From: Phoronis ovalis
Taxonomy: Eukaryota; Phoronida; Phoronidae
DNA: 12,558 bases
Direction of reading: 5' to 3'
Assembly (NCBI GenBank): GCA_028565635.1
Contig: JAOXYB010015709.1
Location: 1-12,558, forward strand
Positions 1 through 9,739 of the stretch are shown here, one piece after another. Position 1 is the first letter of the stretch. Each line of letters starts with the position of its first letter. The position numbers and the translations under genes were made by a program. The notes under the pieces were generated by a model. The model was not told where the DNA came from and made no database searches. It saw nothing but the letters and a program-made list of their open reading frames with translations.

Positions 1-2000
1 TATATGGGATGACTTGAGTTGGGTTGTATTAATGTGCTTTTATGTGGTGAGTGATTTGATTATTAGAATGTATTGTATTCCAGAGGATTTTGATCAGTCT
101 GTGTTTCTTTTCTACAAATTTTGTTTTCTTAACCACTTAGGTTTATTTAAATTGATATTCTTGTCCATTTCTTAAACATTTCAATCCCTATTCATTCTGG
201 ATGAAATCCTATTTTGTTCTCTTAGTGTTACCAGCTTATTCTGGCAATCCTTTCTGCCATTTTAGTTATACCAAAGAAACATTCTTTGGATTGGTTTGCC
301 TGTCCATCTTAGTGCAAGGTGATGAGAAGTTTTTATAAAATCCAGTTAACTGCATAATAAATCACATTAGAAAGTATGGGAAAGAGATCCAGTTCGTTAC
401 TGCTGCAGTTTTTGTTGCATAAAACAGTCTTTGTAAATGATACAGCATAATTATGGCATAACTTCATGATGATGATGAGTCGAAACTAAATGTCCCCACT
501 TCTAAATTTAGTATTTTTTGGCCACATGTAAAGAATTTATTTCTGAAATTTGAGTAAAAATACCTGGCATAAATGCAGTAGGACCTTGATCCCATGTATA
601 CCTCAACGTAATAGTATAACATTCAGACAGACATTTGTACTGTACAGATTTCCTGTAAAATAGATAAACTTATAGCATGCCATTAGTGTACCAACCTTCT
701 GGTTATGTCACTTTAATGCCAGAAATTGTAAAAAGCTCTTTAATAAAACATTAGTGCGAATTCTCTCTCAAGTAAATACCATTTTCAAATGAAATTTTTA
801 ATCTTCTAATGGAGTTGATACTCCCTGAATGGAGGCATAGTATGCAATGTTTGTCCACCTCAAGGGTCTATCTATTATTGTTAACTACCATGTTAATAAC
901 TTAACAAAATCAGGTTCATGGTTTCATACAACTTATTATCTATCCCAAGACCTCCCCTGTATCATCCAAAATGGCTGCCGTTGTTTTCAATTAATACGTG
1001 TTTTAAAACGTAGTACAACAGTAAAGTCTTGTATACATGCATATATATTAAACATAAATGTTTTTGTTACAAATCTACTTTATTTTTATTAAGCATTTTA
1101 TATAGCTTTAACCCATATTTCATTCATGTTCCCATTTTGTAATCAAAACTAAGACAACATTATGTAAAGAATTCGAAAGCGGCTCTTTTGTTTTATATTT
1201 ACAAAATTGATTATTGAACGCATTATTATCAAGTAGAACTCACCCTACATTGGTAACATTTTAACACGTTTCCTTTACTAATTAGTACAGCTCACAATTT
1301 ATGGTGAAAAACTTTAAAATTCTTTAAACTTTTAATATTAGCCTTCATGTATATATAATAGTTTGCTCATTTTAATATGTTTTCTACATACATATATACA
1401 CAATATAATACTTTCTGCTTTTCTTCTGAGTTAATAGTGACATTTCTTACACATTTGAAGTTGTATATATTTATGTATTAAACAGAATTGTCCTTAGTTT
1501 TAAAATGTTGAATTTAGTATAATCTATTGGAATAATATTGAATACAGAGCATTAGGAACTAGGAATGTGCGCAGATTTCTCCTCTACTCCAGACTTCAAG
1601 CGCCCTTTTGCTAGACATCATACTTTTATCTGTTAGTTTATTAATATTGATAATGCTTTTAAAATTCTTCGAATATCACTTTTAATAATAGTTCCTTTGT
1701 AACATAACACATTCCACAGATTCCTGACATATCCCGAAAATTTGATAATCAAACATTTATCAAACAGACAAGTTATTGGAAAAGATAATGTGAAGTTAAA
1801 ACAACACACAGTATAAAGTTAGATCGTCGCGTATAAATAATTCATGCTTTTCCAAGCTCATGTTCATACCTGGATGATATAATAAACAAGTTAATCATTC
1901 AACATAAGACCTCTGACTGTCAGAACATGAAATATGTATTTGTTAAAATATTATATACTACTGGACTTTTGGGACTTAAACTGAATCTTCATGCAGTGTA
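1..2000. other. AT-rich noncoding stretch, no gene seen
   Basis: No supported gene lies here. The longest frames are an 81-codon plus-strand frame at 847-1092 and a frame open from the left edge (2-175, plus strand, about 57 codons, stop TAA at 173-175). Both are within chance for this composition and their products are low-complexity and hydrophobic. The first 390 bases contain no CpG; from there to 2000 roughly twenty occur, including a small group at 1825-1830. Short AT/AC stretches occur near 1034-1050 and 1386-1410, too short to be microsatellites of note. A GTGAGT donor-like hexamer at 47-52 follows an open frame, but no upstream sequence is available to test it. Confidence 0.6.
1863..1891 (+). 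repeat. Dispersed 29-bp direct repeat, copy 1
   Basis: This copy matches 2263-2291 at 24 of 29 positions in the same orientation without gaps. The shared core is CCTGGATGAT, with TTCAT before it and TAA and AAGT after it. The two starts are exactly 400 bp apart, yet the sequence between and around them is not duplicated. It could be two remnants of one old repeat family or two occurrences of a regulatory motif. A chance match of this quality is unlikely but not excluded in a window of this size. Confidence 0.35.
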
Positions 2001-2262
2001 TTAAATCAGAAATCTCAGTAAACCATTTGACCATTACCATGTGCATTAAAAAAAGTTAGTGACCATCACTTCAACGAAAGTTGGATGGAGTTCTTTGTAA
2101 ACAAAACTAGGAATTTCTTTTAATAGACAGAAAATAAAAATAGTATACATCTAAAGCCACATTTTCACCTGTATGCTAATGGCTTTCTTTGAGAAGGCCG
2201 ATTTACTAGAAAATTGCCATAACAGGCTTTTATCACAAAACAGTATCTTAATCAGAAATACC

Positions 2263-2291
2263 TTCATGCCTGGATGATCTAAAATAGAAGT
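2263..2291 (+). repeat. Dispersed 29-bp direct repeat, copy 2
   Basis: Partner of 1863-1891, differing at five single positions spread through the 29 bases. Flanks on both sides are unrelated between the copies, so this is not the edge of a larger tandem duplication. It lies inside a 72-codon minus-strand frame (2151-2369) that I regard as chance. Confidence 0.35.
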
Positions 2292-3010
2292 GTGTAAAAA
2301 ATCCTCTTGGGAGCAGATGTGACATGATAGAAAATCGTTTGAAGAGCCATAGTAATTATTGTCTTGCAATTAATCAAATGAATCAAGACTTTGATCTGGA
2401 TTTTAGCATTGCACAGAACCTCCTTTCAATGGCTAGTAACCTAAGGATGTGTTATTATCCACAGTTGTAAGCCTGTTTGGGGCATATCTTTTAACTTTAA
2501 TATAAAGTTAATGCATAGATTACTGGCATGTAATATATACATGTTTGGGAGCCAACATTAATATATTGATGTCCTGTAATATCAGTATGTCAAATGTTTT
2601 GCATGCAGCAAAAACTGCTTGTTGTCCCTCGAGGAGGCATTTTTAACATTAGTTAAATCAATCATAATTTACAAACTACCATTGTTCTTGTTGTTAATAA
2701 AACACTTCCTAATCATATTATATATAATACCCAGGATGCAACAAAATTGACTGTTGCATTTTTTTTGTTCTAACTTATATTTTATGCATAGTTCAAATTG
2801 TATACTTTTACCCTTTGATGTCTCATACAATATGTATCAATGAGCTGTCTGATTGGGACTGTTGAATTTATACATTTGGGAAAAGGTTATGCATTATTTC
2901 ATCGTTCTTGGGAGTAAAAAAGAAAAGAGTTGTCTATAAATAAAAGTGTTTGTGGTATGCATAAAATGCTTCCCAGTTTGTTGTTGTCATAGGGAAGAGC
3001 TAGTGATGAT

Positions 3011-3058
3011 TGTTGTTTTGCCCTGTTTCATACAGTCAAGCTCTTGTTTCAGGTAAAA
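3011..3058 (+). promoter_or_regulatory. Candidate splice acceptors directly followed by a donor (micro-exon or recursive splice site)
   Basis: A pyrimidine-rich run (15 of 19 bases at 3011-3029) leads into CATACAG ending at 3035, a good acceptor. Seventeen bases later a second CAG at 3050-3052 is immediately followed by GTAAAA, a fair donor. The arrangement allows a 17-nt micro-exon (3036-3052), or a zero-length recursive splice site at 3052/3053, of the kind known from long animal introns, where an acceptor abuts a donor. This is motif reading only. Matches of this strength do arise by chance in 12 kb, and there is no coding exon nearby to anchor it. Confidence 0.2.
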
Positions 3059-4675
3059 ATTTAATAGGAAGAGTAACCCTTGTCTGCAATCTCTATAAAT
3101 TCCTTGTTTTTTTTGTTAACTAAACATTTAAAAGAGCAACCACTCACATGATCCCAAATCTACATTTATTTATTACAAGCAGGTACATAATTTGGTTCAC
3201 ATCTTCTTATAATGACTTGGATTTCTTATCCAATATGTAATTCTTATTAATACCCGCATTTATTCATAGTTAGTAATTTCATTAAAACACAAGTTCTAGC
3301 TAATTTTGATTATGATATATTAGGAAAACAATATTTATTGAGAATTTGCTATAATTTTGTTCAGTTATTTAAGATTGGTTATTAATTTTAGTATGTCCTT
3401 TATAGGCAGTGAGATAATTTTCATGTCAACTTTTATGAAGGGTCAAGGAATTTTTTCTATATAAAATGTGGACAGTTTACAGGGATGTGGTATGATGGGA
3501 TGGTACTATTAATTAATGTTCTTGTGTAAGGCCTAACTGCTCAGTATGGTTACAAGATGTAGAATCTTGCACACCATTAGAAACTCTATACTTGTAAGTC
3601 TTGTTCAGAATTTTTTTTCCAGTAAAATGAAGGTAATTATAATGACATGACATGTATTTATGCAGTGATGACATGTGCTCTTATTTTGGTAACTGCATGT
3701 ATCTTCCCAAATTATAAATGGAGAGCAGGTGTTCTTTGCTAAACATCCATTTAACAAGCAACTATAAGTATTTACCAGTAGGTAATTGTTTTTGACCTCA
3801 GAAGTTTGTTATATGAGTAACAGTAATCAGCAGTTGTATAACTTCAGTAAAGTATGTAATTTAATGTAATCAAATATTCAGTTTTTTTTATTTGTTTTCT
3901 AATTGCTTGTCTTGTTTCTTTATGATAGCAGACGTGGCTAGGATGTCAAGTGGTTAGGTCAGTTTTAAGGTTGTGTTGAAATATGAATGAAAACAATAAT
4001 GTATGTTTTTATGAGAGATGCTCTTCAGAACTAAGTACCTTATTTCAAAACAAAACTCTGTTTAGTACAAGAATGTCCCAAAAGACTATATGTCCTAGAC
4101 ATCCTGCTGTCCAGTTTCAATTTGGACCTTTTCTTTTTTTCCAAGTCATGCTTAATATGCCTGAAAAATTGACCAGAATAAGTTTGAATGACAAATTTCG
4201 ATTGCTAAAAGTTTCTTTCTGCTTTTGAATATTTTTTTTAAATACAGATTTAACAAGTTTATTTTTATTAAAATAGGAACCCAGAAAGGTATAAAAGATT
4301 GACTGCAATTCAGGTGTAATATTCTAGTGTCTGGGCAGGTATTTTTTGTGGTTATCAATGTGGTTAGAAGCAGAATCAATATAGAGAATAAAAATGAAAA
4401 TACGCATAATTATGATTCTAAAGTTTCATGTCTACTTTGATCATTCTAGCATGCATTGTCAAAACTTGCTCCAGATCTAACAACAAACAGAGAGAATCAT
4501 TAACTTAGATATTTTGAGGTTTTATATTAATGGAGATATAATTTCTTAGACCATCATTAGACATTGCTTGACACTGAGCCATAGATGATATAGTATCCTT
4601 GCTTGTCAACCACCAACAAAAGACTAGGGATTGATCTTTGTTCACAATGTTATAAAAATGGCGACTGATGACTCG

Positions 4676-5816
4676 CACAGTGTTATAATTTGAGCATATT
4701 TCACATTAAAAGTTGAATATCATCCAAAATCCATTAGATATTCAACTTATGATGTATGCATTACTCAGATCATGTGTTTGTCCCTTTGCATGGTTTTGTA
4801 TATTAAAAAACCATAAAATTGTTAAAAGGAAAAGTACTTCAATTCTGTTTTCCCTATTTCATGACAGTTTTTAGGAGAGAAATGTGTGGTTGCTAAGTTA
4901 CAGAGTTAGACATTTGATCATGCAGACTTCTGTTTTGAAGTTATCTGGTGTTGTACTTGGTCATGACTGATATTTGATATCATTACACACATATCACATA
5001 CCTGCCCTGTGTAATGTTAGGATTCTGTGTAGCAGCCAGTACATAACCCCTTGGAATTCTTGTTCCAAGTCATTCATTTATGAGAAAGTGTTCAGTTGAC
5101 TTGTGAAGAAGAATTCTGCTGTATCTCATTATATCTTATCATTCTTGGCTCATCAGTAGCTATGTGGTGACAGCACAGGCTTGTATATTTGAATTAGACA
5201 TGTGAATTATGCAGGTGCCCTGACAAACCAGCTGAAATTGAGTCTTTTCTGGCATGCATCAATGAATAAGACTAAACTGATTACAAAAAAACTTAATTGC
5301 CTACTATTCCGAAACACCTACACTACTGTGGCTCTGTGTGTGCCATCCAAAAGATACTGGGGGCTTTCACTATAGAGATAACTTCAACTATCTTATGGTA
5401 TAATACTGTTTCCTTCCCCATCTTATTACTGTATGCTTTATCAGTGAATTGTCTAGCCTGGTGAGAAGGCATTCACTGCCTGGGGATGTTTAGAGCTGAG
5501 TACCTTTCATGTTTGGTAATCCAACACCAATCTCCTTGAGATAATCCAGCTATCAACATCTACAGACAAGCAGAGTTGATCTGTGAATGTCATATCCTCT
5601 AGAGATCCCTACTGGTGCTGATTAGCTAACAGAAGCCATTCTTAAACAGCAATAAAGCACAGTCATTAGAAAGGCCTGCTGATGTCATTGTTTCTATCTT
5701 TAATTACTGAGTTTCATGTTTCATACAATATACTGTTGTGGAATACCATACTCCCAGAGACTTTGCTTACTTTGTTTATACAAACCCCCATGTATAATTT
5801 AATATCATTTCATTGT
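4676..5816. other. CpG desert: one CpG in 1.14 kb, raised GC
   Basis: Reading the stretch base by base I find a single CpG, at 5310-5311, although GC reaches about 37-40 percent in 5000-5650, for which several tens of CpG would be expected. TpG and CpA are frequent. This is the known footprint of deamination of methylated cytosine over a long period. No gene is visible and every frame is broken within about 60 codons. A short perfect inverted repeat lies at 5050-5069 (arms CTTGGAA and TTCCAAG, 6-base spacer). The block could be an old transposon or pseudogene now unrecognisable, or simply methylated intron. Confidence 0.6.
4684..4774. repeat. Long imperfect palindrome with hairpin potential
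   Basis: Bases 4684-4721 pair with 4737-4774 in one constant register with no bulge: 26 Watson-Crick pairs, 4 G:T pairs and 8 mismatches over 38 positions, with a 15-base loop (4722-4736). The inner 12 bp are perfect (AAGTTGAATATC against its complement at 4737-4748). The inner 19 positions hold 17 pairs and one G:T. A lower stem (TGAG against CTCA) resumes after a mismatched middle. It could be a decayed MITE-like element, a hairpin RNA precursor, or a fold-back remnant. The middle mismatches are larger than in a typical microRNA precursor. No target-site duplication is obvious at the edges. Confidence 0.6.
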
Positions 5817-5848
5817 CGGCAGTTTACTTTGGAGATTTCCAATAAGAT

Positions 5849-6076
5849 ATGAAGGTTCTTGCTGTTGCTTTTGTGTTCCTTATTTTGAAATCTGTTGTTT
5901 ACACTCTGGGAGGCTGGAGGCATATACCTGTATACTTAAGCCCATCAAGTACTTTACTCCTTCAACCTGAAATGGATCTTACTTTTGTTTGGATGTCTTT
6001 ATCTCTTATATCAGTGATGTCGTACCTAGAGAGTATATACCATAAGACCCACGAAATACGCCCAAGGGCAAAATGA
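5849..6076 (+). CDS. Possible small open frame with signal-peptide-like N-terminus (75 codons)
   Basis: I do not recognise this protein. The frame opens with ATG at 5849, which has A at -3, and ends with a stop at 6074-6076. Residues 1-21 read as a lysine followed by a hydrophobic stretch (MKVLAVAFVFLIL), like a secretory signal. A second hydrophobic segment covers about residues 43-60, and the tail is basic. Just upstream, CGGCAG at 5816-5821 after a T-rich run could serve as a splice acceptor 27 bases before the ATG, and AATAAA lies at 6255-6260. Against it: 75 codons is within chance here, hydrophobic products are common in AT-rich noise, and no cysteine pattern or known domain supports a secreted peptide. 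Treat it as a hypothesis. Confidence 0.13.
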   Translation: MKVLAVAFVFLILKSVVYTLGGWRHIPVYLSPSSTLLLQPEMDLTFVWMSLSLISVMSYLESIYHKTHEIRPRAK

Positions 6077-6271
6077 AATCCTTTTAAAATATGATCTCCC
6101 ATAAATTCTGTTTTCGTTAATTTTTTTAGCTGTTATAGCTGCTTTAAATATCCCATTAACCTTTGTGTGGCTTGAGAGCTATAACTGAAGTTTATTTGTG
6201 GACAGACCTGCAGGGATATGACACACACAATATTAATTTGCTAAATTACTTATCAATAAACATCTTATAAG

Positions 6272-6327
6272 CATTGATTTCAATTAATCTAGCTCATCCT
6301 CAAACAGAAATCATTGCTTTCAATTAT
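6272..6327. repeat. Pair of short direct repeats
   Basis: CATTGATTTCAATTA at 6272-6286 recurs at 6312-6326 with one change (CATTGCTTTCAATTA). GCATTGATTT at 6271-6280 also pairs with AAATCATTGC at 6308-6317 at 9 of 10 positions, so the two segments are related both directly and as an inverted repeat. They precede the hairpin at 6383-6414. The function is unknown, and AT-rich chance similarity is possible. Confidence 0.35.
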
Positions 6328-6382
6328 AAGGTTAAGCATGAATTATAATGTTTGTCTACAAAAAATCTTGGGCTTTAGATGA

Positions 6383-6414
6383 TATAAACTGCTATATAAT
6401 CAATGCAGTTTATA
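6383..6414. repeat. Perfect 10-bp inverted repeat, 12-base loop
   Basis: TATAAACTGC at 6383-6392 is the exact reverse complement of 6405-6414, separated by 12 bases. Weak pairing may resume outside after a four-position gap (three bases at 6376-6378 against 6419-6421). The stem is too short for a microRNA precursor and no poly-T run follows directly. It may be a cruciform-forming or fold-back remnant. Confidence 0.5.
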
Positions 6415-6419
6415 AATCC

Positions 6420-8902
6420 TATCAAAAACACACTATAGCTGCTCCAATATAGATCTTAGGTTTTATTTTCATAACTGATTAAATGTAAACTGAAATTGTA
6501 GGAGAAATTCGTCTTTCCTATCACTTGGTTTTAACCCTTAGGCAAGTATTAAAGTAGTTGCCAGGCTGTAATCTTTGATCACTAGCTTTTGTTAGCATTC
6601 TCCAATCAATGTTTCTCCATCTTAAACCTGCATTTCCTAGATGATAATTCGGGGATTCATCCTCCAGCATATGTGCCCAAACCATGTACATTTTTACAAG
6701 CACCTTAATCACCCATGTTTGGGCTCTTACATAAATATCACTGAATTTACTGGATGATGTTCTTATCTGATTGAACATATAGATCAAAGAACTGAGTCAG
6801 TATAGTTCTATTTACACACTAAACATTCTGACCACTGATGGAGAAGTGGGAAGCTGAAAACATTGTCCTGTTTATGTAATGTATTCATGTCTTTGTAATA
6901 GACTTGGAATTAACAAAATTCGATTTGTCAATTCCATTTAGGAAGACCATTATAGAGATGGTATTAACACATATGGTGGCACATCAATCAAAAAGTTAGC
7001 TGAGAGTTTATAATACAATCTACAATTATAAGCAGACACACTTATTATGCCTGAGAATTTATTTAAATATTGCTGGACTTGACAATAATTTTAGTGATGA
7101 ATCGAAATAATAAGACAAGCTTCAAAAACAATTATCCATTGACAAAAAAGTTTGTATCTTTAATGAACAGTATGTAAACACTTAATAATGATAAGCAGTG
7201 TCATAGTAAATGATTTGGGGAAAACAGTTAAGATTTCTTCATAAGTTTTTGGAATGACTCTCCTGGGTTTAACCATATAGTAGCTGGTATTGTTGATAAA
7301 GGGGTCACAAGTGCCATAAAATTACCATGAAATTGACATTTGTGTCTGTGGAGAATTAACGTTCATTAATCTCTGACATAAAGTGATCCAGGATTCCATT
7401 TCCTGTATGGAAATGATAATTAATGTTAAGTATAGGAGACAGCAGTCTGATCAGTGTATGCCATCGTACTGGTTTTGGCCATAATCCAAAGTGACTGATT
7501 TGATTTGGATAAAACTGTGGACAAAATCTTCGTAAAATTTTACGGTCTGCCAGGAGATTATAGCCCTTAAAATTCAGGTATCTTGGATTCATTTCTGTTC
7601 TGATATTGTAATTTTCGTGTTATTAGGAGCCATTTCCATGTATTTTAGTTCTCAAAACAAATTTAAATTCTTCTGAAATTGACTTTATGTTTGTCTAGTT
7701 TCCTATTACTTTGAAAATATTGCTCGGATGTAATACCCTCTACTAGAAAGAATGCAGTAATTCTACCATCATAACCATTTGGAATCTGCACTGTTCTGGT
7801 GCTTTTTAGATATGCTCACCGATAGTGTTCCTGTTCAATACAGTTACCCATAATCAAGAATATGTATGGTCATAATAACTCACACATTTGTACAAAAGCT
7901 TCCTAATGGGGCTGTTAACTTGAGTAGTACTTTTGTGGAATGGGTATGTGTATTCTGAAATCCCAGATGTGTATTCTAATTAATCAGAAATTGTATTTTT
8001 GCAAGAGGAGATCTTTGTGTGTTTTATTGGTTTGTAATTTTGTAGAAGGGTTCTTGGTGCGTTCATCATTCATTTATGTTCTCGCTGGTATCACAGCTTC
8101 TCATCTTCAATGCCACAAGTTTTATATTACAGAATTTTGTCATTTCATTCAATTGGGAAAACTAATATGTGCTGAGATATGGTTACACTGTTAAACTTTG
8201 TTTCAAAGGAAATAACAACAGCTGGCTAAGTTTTGAAACCAGTTTTATGTCAGATGTGGATTTTTGTTCATGTTCTTTGAAAAATCACAAACTTCAAGTA
8301 TAACCAATTAGAAAATACCTACTTAGAAGTACAAACCTGCATTGCAAACATTATCAAATATTCTTTCAATTAACCTGTATGTTTAATAAACCCAGATAAT
8401 AAAAAAATATGAATAAATTACATAGAAAAGCTAATGATTCTGCATCACAAACTTAGAATAGAGCACATAATACAACAATATAACTACAGTGCATTACGAT
8501 TATAATGTACCAGCCATGTGTCTTAATTCAAATATGACACTTTTTATTTGTAATTATTAGTTAAACATAAGTCGCATCACAGTTGAAGTTACATGGAAGA
8601 AAGCGTATTGTCTTCAATGGAAATATTTGAATACACAGTAATCTAGCCTATGTTCCCAGAAGGATAAAAAATTAATTACTGTTGATTAATAAAATATTTA
8701 TATACACATGAGGGCGTATTAGTACTATGTTATTGTGTTGATATTAGATTGCCACCTTGGTACCTAGAATTTATTTCACCATAAAACGTAAGACTTGCCC
8801 AAGATAGCCTGCTAAATATTTTAACATAAATCATTAGTTTGAGAAAAATATTTCTACAACGCAAAATACCGTATATTTTCAGTGTCTATATGTTTTTGAA
8901 GC
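6420..8902. other. AT-rich noncoding stretch, no gene seen
   Basis: Frames at 6521-6787 (minus, 88 codons, the longest in the window), 7356-7592 (minus) and 7940-8194 (plus) have no recognisable domain and lengths expected by chance. A 7-bp inverted repeat with a 5-base loop lies at 7397-7415 (CATTTCC and GGAAATG). Three AATAAA hexamers fall within 33 bases at 8385-8390, 8398-8403 and 8412-8417 on the plus strand. The hexamer is expected about twenty times per strand at this composition, so the cluster alone does not make a polyadenylation site. Confidence 0.6.
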
Positions 8903-8968
8903 AAAATTCCACAATTCTAAAATTCCACAATTCTAAAATTCCACAATTCTAAAATTCCACAATTTTTG
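8903..8968. repeat. Short tandem array of a 16-bp unit made of two 8-bp half-units
   Basis: The unit AAAATTCCACAATTCT occurs three times in exact succession at 8903-8918, 8919-8934 and 8935-8950, with a fourth, partial copy at 8951-8964. Read from 8905 it is eight 8-bp monomers alternating AATTCCAC and AATTCTAA (six of eight bases shared); the last monomer, 8961-8968, has drifted. The exact identity of the three units points to recent expansion by slippage or unequal exchange. It is a minisatellite-like locus and may be length-polymorphic. Confidence 0.92.
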
Positions 8969-9040
8969 TATTAGGGTACAATAAGAAAAAGCAAACAATC
9001 CCAAACTTTAAAAATTTTAAGCAATGAGTTAAAGGGATAG

Positions 9041-9056
9041 TTTAATTATAATTAAA
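9041..9056. repeat. Perfect 16-bp AT palindrome
   Basis: TTTAATTATAATTAAA equals its own reverse complement. It carries two TAATT-type homeodomain-like cores. With only A and T in it, chance is a reasonable explanation. Confidence 0.5.
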
Positions 9057-9149
9057 ATTAACATATATTCAAATAAAAACTAATAGTATCAAAAAAAAAT
9101 TGGCTAAAGGAATATTGCTTCTGGGCTGAAATTAGAATGGAGCAAATAA

Positions 9150-9735
9150 AAATACCTTGCGGTTTGCCCCACGTGCTTTGCGGACCAGTGCTGTCAGCCA
9201 CTGTATGTTTATTGTCTGGCTTTTCTAGCGGAACTTGCACTATGTTTTTTCTTCATAATACCTGGATAAGAATCTAATATGTAAAGACCAGATGGCCGTG
9301 TTGACAGGTTGATTATGTCAGGCAGCCTTCAAGGATATCAAGCAGCCACTGTATGCTTTGTAATATTATGTTCAACACCAAAGCTACTAGTCCATAACAA
9401 AAACCTGCCCAATCTGCCCAGTGCATTGCTGTTTGGATATTCTGGGATTGTATAATATTGGTGTATTGGAGCCCCAGTGCTGTATGGGAGATTTTTTTTG
9501 TTTTTTGAGCATTTTTAGGTCTTTGTTGACAGAAAAACTGTTCAGAATCTGTCATCGACGGCGGGGTACCTGTGTATCGTTAACTTTCAAGAATTTAATT
9601 AAGTTGCAGACACCTGTAGAATGTACTTTGTTCTGATAGCGGATTATTTCTGTATTGATGTTCCGCCCTGGACTTTATTAAAGTGTAATTTATTTTAAAT
9701 TTTTACCTCATTTTACTAAGATAACGCCCTTTGAT
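9150..9735. other. Block with recovered CpGs and two exon-like minus-strand frames
   Basis: About a dozen CpGs lie here in two groups, 9159-9300 and 9556-9726, against near absence in most neighbouring DNA. The minus strand carries two open frames. One, 9555 down to 9313 (80 codons from ATG), ends in a hydrophobic segment at about residues 50-74 that could span a membrane. The other runs down from 9240 and reads VPLEKPDNKHTVADSTGPQ, then meets a donor-like CAAG/GTATTT junction (GT of the donor at 9154-9155, minus strand). A palindromic CACGTG E-box lies at 9170-9175. I recognise neither product, no strong acceptor pairs with the donor, and the lengths are within chance. It may be a hidden exon region, a regulatory element, or a younger insertion. 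Confidence 0.25.
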
Positions 9736-9736
9736 C
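9728..9736 (+). promoter_or_regulatory. Match to TCF/LEF binding consensus
   Basis: CCTTTGATC matches the classical SCTTTGATS consensus at every position and is followed directly by a second partial core, TTTGA (9737-9741 region). A single match is expected somewhere in a window of this size about as often as not, so it only matters if the adjoining CpG-bearing block proves to be an enhancer. Confidence 0.15.
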
Positions 9737-9739
9737 TTT

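Larger units (their letters stand above)
2000..4675. other. AT-rich, CpG-poor noncoding stretch
   Basis: No supported gene. CpGs are very sparse, about ten in 2.7 kb. Plus- and minus-strand frames at 3983-4228, 4117-4308 and 4152-4379 overlap one another and show no recognisable domain. Small perfect inverted repeats occur at 2736-2759 (7-bp arms ATGCAAC and GTTGCAT) and 3217-3233 (6-bp arms TTGGAT and ATCCAA); both are short enough to be chance. A segment at about 3930-3975 vaguely resembles the 5' part of a tRNA, but no convincing internal promoter pair can be made out. Confidence 0.6.

Noticed and set aside
2-175. Frame open from the left edge with a GTGAGT donor at 47
   Set aside because: About 57 open codons are expected by chance several times in this window; the product is low-complexity hydrophobic, and the upstream part is missing.
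3925-3990. tRNA-like head (TGGCTAGGATG then AAGTGGTTAGG) suggesting a tRNA-derived SINE
   Set aside because: The A-box match is loose, the B-box position holds only about five of eleven consensus bases, and no poly-A tail or target-site duplication follows.
3983-4228. 81-codon plus-strand frame with overlapping minus-strand frames
   Set aside because: No family resemblance; overlapping frames on both strands reflect local scarcity of stops.
6521-6787. Longest open frame in the window (88 codons, minus strand)
   Set aside because: No domain, no splice context, no codon-use signal; the length fits the chance distribution.
7356-7592. 78-codon minus-strand frame
   Set aside because: No recognisable motif, and the length is within chance.
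8385-8417. Three AATAAA hexamers downstream of the 7940-8194 frame, as if a gene end
   Set aside because: The hexamer is expected about twenty times per strand at this composition, and the frame has no recognisable product.
9190-9360. CAGCCACTGTATG present twice (about 9195 and 9342)
   Set aside because: One shared 13-mer is about what chance gives over all pairs in a window this size, and the flanks differ.
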